Assembly (NCBI GenBank): GCA_044230205.1
Contig: JBGARN010000085.1
Span: forward strand, 1 to 20,372
DNA length: 20,372 nucleotides
Direction of reading: 5' to 3'
From: JAEUTH01 sp044230205
Lineage (GTDB): Bacteria > Bacteroidota > Bacteroidia > AKYH767-A > OLB10
Positions 16,403 to 20,372 of this stretch are shown here, one piece after another (the stretch's first letter is position 1; every line of letters begins with the position of its first letter). Position numbers and translations under genes: made by a program. The notes beneath the pieces were generated by a model. That model did no database searches. It saw only the letters and a program-made list of their open reading frames with translations, and was not told the origin of the DNA.

Positions 16403-19400
16403 ATGAATCTAAAACTCTACTCATCGAAATCTCCGGTATTTTCAAACTGGAAAATGAAAGTGATGTTAATCTGTCTGCTAATATCCGGTGGATTAACTAT
16501 ACAAAACGCTTTCGGACAGGCTAATTCCTACAAATATTCCACTACTAATGGGGTTGCACTTGAAACTCTTGGCGCACCCACTGTGTTTTGCAGGTGGATT
16601 TGAGACAACTCATCACCATTAACTAACATTGGTTTTTCATTTACGTTTGCAGGGGTAAATTACACTCAATTCTCTGCCACTACCAATGGTTACGTTTCTC
16701 TTGGTGTTGTTGCCAGCAATGCATGTTGCGGCACGTCCGGTGGATTAGGAACATATCCTGCATTAAGGCCCTGGTATGATGATTTACATACTGGAACTGG
16801 CGGAAGTGTAAGCTATCAGCTCTTTGGAACAGCACCTAACCAAAAGTTAGTGGTGCAGTGGAATGAAGTTAACTGCTGTGGCGGTACACCTGATAAGACA
16901 TTTCAGCTTTGGCTATTTGAGAGCAGTAATAATATCATGTTTGTATATGGTGCTGGCTCTAACCCCTCTTCAGGTTCTGTTGGAATTATGACTGCAGCTG
17001 CAAATTTTAATGATGTAAATACAACTTCAAATACTAATGATATTGTAATACCCCAGGATAACAATACCACCTGGCCTGGCACTGGCAAAGCTTATTTGTT
17101 TACCTGTAATAACGTTTCCAATAATTATTTATACAGCACTACTGCAGGTGTTTCAATAGAGACTCTTGGTTCACCTACAACTCTTTTTGCAGGTGGATTT
17201 GATGACAACGCTTCTCCCTTAACTAACATTGGCTTTACCTTTAATTTTAATGGCGTTAACTACACCCAGTTCTCAGCAACTACTAATGGTTACCTTTCTC
17301 TTGGTGTTGTTGCCAGCTCAGCATGTTGTGGAACATCAGGTGGATTAGGAACTTATCCCGCATTAAGGCCCTGGTATGATGATTTACATACAGGGACAGG
17401 TGGAAGTGTAAGCTATCAACTGTTTGGAACAGCTCCTAACCAAAAATTAGTGGTGCAATGGAATGAGGTTAACTGTTGTGGTGGTACTCCTGATAAAATA
17501 TTTCAGCTCTGGCTATTTGAAAGCAGCAATACTATCATGTTTGTTTATGGTGCAGGATCTAACCCCTCTTCAGGCTCGGTTGGTATCATGTCATCAGCAG
17601 CAAATTTTAATGATGTAAATACAACATCAAATACTAATAGCACAGTAACCGCCCAGGATAACAATACCACCTGGCCTGGCACTGGCAGGGCATACGTGTT
17701 TAATCCTGCTTGCGGATTACCATGTTTAATTTCTGTAACAGCAAGTGCTTTGCCTTCGACAATTTGTGCAGGTAATTCATCCACATTAACAGCCACAGCT
17801 CTTGGAAACAATGGAACGGTTTCTTATCTATGGAGTACTTCAGAAACTACTCAGTCTATTAATGCTAGTTTAACTGGTATTTATACTGTAACTGTTACTG
17901 ATGCCACTCCTGCAGGATGTACAGCAACCGCTACGGTTCAATTAACAGTTAATCCTATCCCTACAGTTACTGCCACTGCTAACCCAACAAGCGCACCATG
18001 CAATACTCCTATTCAACTAAATGCATCTCCTGCGCCTGCATGTCTGCCTAGTTATTCAGTTGCAGGAATCGCTTATGCGCCTTTATCCGGAACACCTATT
18101 GATGGACCTACAGGTGATGATGCGTTGAGTGGTGCAATACCTATTGGGTTTAATTTCCCATTTTTCTGTAATACTAAAACCCAATTATATATATCAACAA
18201 ATGGTTTTATAACTTTTGATCCAGCTTCGGGTAGCGGTTGTTGCTCAGGTCAAACATTACCTAATACTTCAACACCAAATGACCTTATTGCGTTGGCATG
18301 GACAGATTTATATGCACCTAATCCAGGAATGATACAATATTTTAATCTTACATCACCCAACCGTTTTGTTGTGCAATTTAATGGCGTTCAGCATTGTTGT
18401 TCAGGACCTGCACAGGTTACAGGCCAGGTTGTATTGTTTGAAAATGGTGTGATTGAAATTTACAGCACCTCAATACTTGCAAACGGTACCATGACTCAAG
18501 GAATTGAAAATTCAACCGGAACTGTTGGTTATGGAATAGCAGGACGTAATGGTACCTCGTTTAGTGCGACCAATGATGCCTGGAGGTTTACGCCACAGGT
18601 TAACGCAACCTATTCCTGGTCACCAACATTAAATTTAAATAATCCTAATATTTATAATCCTATAGTTTCATCCATTTCAGCTAACACCACTTATACGGTA
18701 ACTGCCACTAATGAATTTGGTTGTACAGCTACATCCAGCGTTGGTGTTACATTTGTACCTGTTACGGCCAGTTGTTCTGGCACTAACAATGTATGCTTTG
18801 GTGGTACTAGTGGAACTGCATCAGTTACAGCCAGTGGAGGTAATGGTGGTCCATATACCTACGCATGGAGCAATGGTGGAACTACATCAGGCATTTCAGG
18901 TTTAGCAGCAGGGACCTATTGTGTTACTGTAACTGATGGTGTTGGTTGTACAGCAACCTGTTGTTATACGGTTACTGAACCTACACAATTAACTGCAACA
19001 GCAGTAGCTACTGATGCTTCATGTCCGTTATGCCCTGATGGAACAGTAAGTATCAACTCTACATCAGGTGGAACCCCCGCTTATACCTTTACTAACTTAA
19101 CAGGATTATTACCTGGTAACTATTGTATTACTGTAACTGATGCCAATGGTTGTACTACCAGTGCTTGTGCTACAGTTGGTGCTGCAGGTTGTAATCTAAA
19201 TGTTAATGCAACAGCAATTAATGCTACGTGTTTTGGTGGCAATAATGGATCAGCAACTGCTGCTCCAACAGGTGGTATTAATGGAGGTCCATATACCTTT
19301 ACCTGGTCGACAGGTGCCACAACAGCAAGCATTACAGGATTAACTGCAGGATCTTATACAGTGGTAGTTTCTGAACCAGCTTCAGGGTGCGTGGCTCAAC

Positions 19401-20372
19401 AAGTTGTTGTAGTTTCATCGCCAACCGCAGTTACTGCTTCTTGCAGCGGCACTAACGTATCATGCAACGGTGGCAGTAATGGGTCAGTTTCTGTGTTAGG
19501 AGGCGGAGGTACGCCAGGTTATACTTACTTGTGGAGTAATGGCAGTACCAATGCAACTGAAGCAGGATTATCAGCTGGTACATATTGTGTAACAGTTACT
19601 GATGCAAATGGCTGTACTGCCACTTGTTGTTATACTGTCACTCAGCCATCTCCAGTAACTGCAACAGGCACAAACACCAATGTGGTTTGTGCTGAAAGTC
19701 CAACAGGATCAATAAACCTTACTCCATCAGGTGGAACACCCCCCTATACTTATTTATGGAGTAACGGATTCACAGTTGAAGATCCAGGCGGACTTACTGC
19801 TGGCACCTATGCTGTTGTAATTACAGATGCTAACGGCTGCACAGGAACTTATTCACGTACTGTAAATTGTACGGATAATATTGCACCAACACTAAGCGTT
19901 GGACCGGGTAGCGGAACTCCATTATTTGAAAACTTCGAAGGTGGTGTAATGCCTCCGGGTTGGAGTGGGACAGGCTTATGGCACGTAACTGCATCATGTC
20001 CTGCAGGAACTCCGCCCAATCCAACAAAATGGGCTTATTATGGCCAGGATGCAACTTGTACATTTAACAATGGCGGTACTAACAGTGGGGACTTAACTTC
20101 TCCGACAGTTTCAATACCTGCATCGGCTTCTTCGGCTAAAGTTCGCTTCCGATATATCTACAATGGTGAAGGTGGAGCACCTCCTTCAGGATTTGATAAT
20201 GCATCTGTTAAGATAAGTGTTAACGGTGGAGCATTTGTTCAGGCTGCCGCATTAAGTACTAATGGTACTAATACCTGGTTAGCCTCTGAATTCAATATCA
20301 ACTCTGCTATTGGCGGTACCATAGCTTTACAATGGAATTTCAGCACACAGGACGGTATAGCAAACGATTTCC
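16403..20372 (+). CDS. Giant modular SprB-repeat surface protein, interrupted by an in-frame TGA; 3' end beyond right edge
   Basis: One frame runs from ATG 16403 to the right edge (about 1323 codons), broken only by TGA at 16601-16603. A long signal peptide (MKVMLICLLISGGLTIQNAFG from residue 18) ends near residue 38. Two tandem beta-sandwich modules follow (about 41-236 and 240-436; shared words LRPWYDDLHTGTGGSVSYQL, QDNNTTWPGTG). Next come a PKD/Ig-like domain (about 438-530) and a second PKD-like domain split by a third beta-sandwich (about 551-733). Five SprB repeats (about 787-1155; WSNGGTTSGISGLAAGTYCV) and a choice-of-anchor-J-like domain (from FENFEGGVMPPGW, about 1174) complete the visible part. 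SprB is the gliding adhesin of Flavobacterium johnsoniae, exported by T9SS. A T9SS sorting domain would lie beyond the edge. The stop would leave only a 66-residue peptide, so the gene is either broken or the stop is a sequence error. Confidence 0.8.
16523..17110 (+). repeat. Tandem adhesin module, copy 1
   Basis: This block matches 17120-17710 at a spacing of 597 bases before the indels and 600 bases after them. Long shared stretches include the one starting at 16741 (tggattagga...) and the one at 17053 (caggataacaataccacctg). Identity by eye is about 85 percent. Differences are mostly at third codon positions, pointing to selection on the protein since the duplication. Confidence 0.85.
16580..16606 (+). 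other. Compensating indels creating the internal stop
   Basis: Module 1 reads ACT GTG TTT TGC AGG TGG ATT TGA GAC AAC, while module 2 (17177-17212) reads ACA ACT CTT TTT GCA GGT GGA TTT GAT GAC AAC. Module 1 lacks two bases before TTTTGCAGG (or has one extra, if its intended text was PTVFAGG) and one T before GACAAC. The shifts cancel, so the frame before and after is the same, but the few codons between them are read out of frame and end in TGA. Confidence 0.85.
17120..17710 (+). repeat. Tandem adhesin module, copy 2
   Basis: This is the second copy of the 200-residue module, with an intact frame (NNYLYSTTAGVSIETLGSPT ... QDNNTTWPGTGRAYVF). It serves as an internal reference for the damaged copy 1. 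The module has a Cys-Cys pair in two places (ACCGTSGG, NCCGGTP) and repeated Asn/Thr/Gly-rich strands, consistent with an extracellular beta-sandwich. Confidence 0.85.
18761..19870 (+). repeat. Five tandem SprB repeats
   Basis: Five units of about 67-80 codons start near 18761, 18988, 19189, 19432 and 19655. Each has the pattern C-x-G-G/...-G-S/T-x-S/T-V, then GG-x-P-Y-T-Y-x-W-S-N-G, GL-x-A-G-T-Y-x-V-T-V-T-D-A-N-G-C and a linker of T-V-T-x-P. Unit 2 is shorter and lacks the WSNG strand. Units 1 and 4 are most alike, sharing VTASCSGTN and TATCCYTVT. The pattern matches the SprB repeat family of gliding and adhesion proteins in Bacteroidota. Confidence 0.85.

Noticed and set aside
16601..16603. 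TGA as a recoded sense codon or programmed readthrough
   Set aside because: TGA serves as a normal stop in neighbouring genes (for example the methyltransferase and the second GIN gene), and the flanking codons are out of register with the second module, which indels explain better.
17545..17811. Minus-strand open frame of 88 codons, with similar ones at 16903-17088 and 19120-19332
   Set aside because: These are shadows of the repetitive adhesin frame; the first two resemble each other only because the coding strand is duplicated.
18761..19870. Tandem repeats as a CRISPR array
   Set aside because: Units are about 200-240 bases, diverged, in frame and protein-coding (SprB repeats), with no short identical repeats and unique spacers.

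Overview
The window looks like chromosomal DNA of a Bacteroidota bacterium. The sequence is AT-rich. Two proteins end in a type IX secretion (T9SS) type A C-terminal sorting domain, and one very large secreted protein carries SprB repeats. GIN-domain (DUF2807) lipoproteins and a DUF4199 membrane protein are present, and start sites have weak or no Shine-Dalgarno sequence. The order within the phylum (for example Chitinophagales-like) cannot be fixed from sequence reading alone. No rRNA, tRNA, CRISPR array or complete insertion sequence was seen.

Layout, left to right. (1) An OPT-family oligopeptide transporter on the minus strand runs off the left edge (1-1760). (2) A 370-base gap holds the decayed 3' end of a second DUF4199 gene and a palindrome. 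(3) Two T9SS cargo genes on the minus strand follow: a propeller-like protein (2131-3636) and a beta-helix protein (3688-5931). The beta-helix gene has no ATG or normal N-terminus. A perfect 10-bp terminator hairpin separates the pair. (4) A minus-strand pair has DUF4199 directly behind an Ogt/MGMT DNA-repair methyltransferase, with a good Bacteroidota-type promoter. (5) A GIN lipoprotein on the plus strand converges on a minus-strand operon of PagL-like acyloxyacyl hydrolase, a second GIN lipoprotein and an LTA-synthase-like sulfatase-fold enzyme. This looks like an envelope-lipid module. (6) MazG and a BCP-type peroxiredoxin lie on the plus strand. (7) A minus-strand pair of SAM methyltransferase and ZIP metal transporter overlaps by one base. 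(8) CorA is on the plus strand with a GTG start. (9) After a 527-base gap, a giant modular adhesin (16403 to the right edge) has two tandem 600-bp modules, a third related module nested in a PKD-like domain, five SprB repeats and a choice-of-anchor-J-like domain.

Three points deserve most attention. The adhesin is interrupted by a single in-frame TGA at 16601-16603; comparison with its own second repeat shows this comes from two indels that cancel in frame. The two T9SS genes are bracketed by imperfect direct repeats covering the 3' end of DUF4199, which points to a past duplication or insertion that also beheaded the beta-helix gene. Two GIN lipoproteins flank an LTA-synthase-like gene in an operon with a PagL-like enzyme. 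The remaining genes are ordinary housekeeping, transport and repair functions. I found no strong case for a wholly new defence or mobile system in this window.
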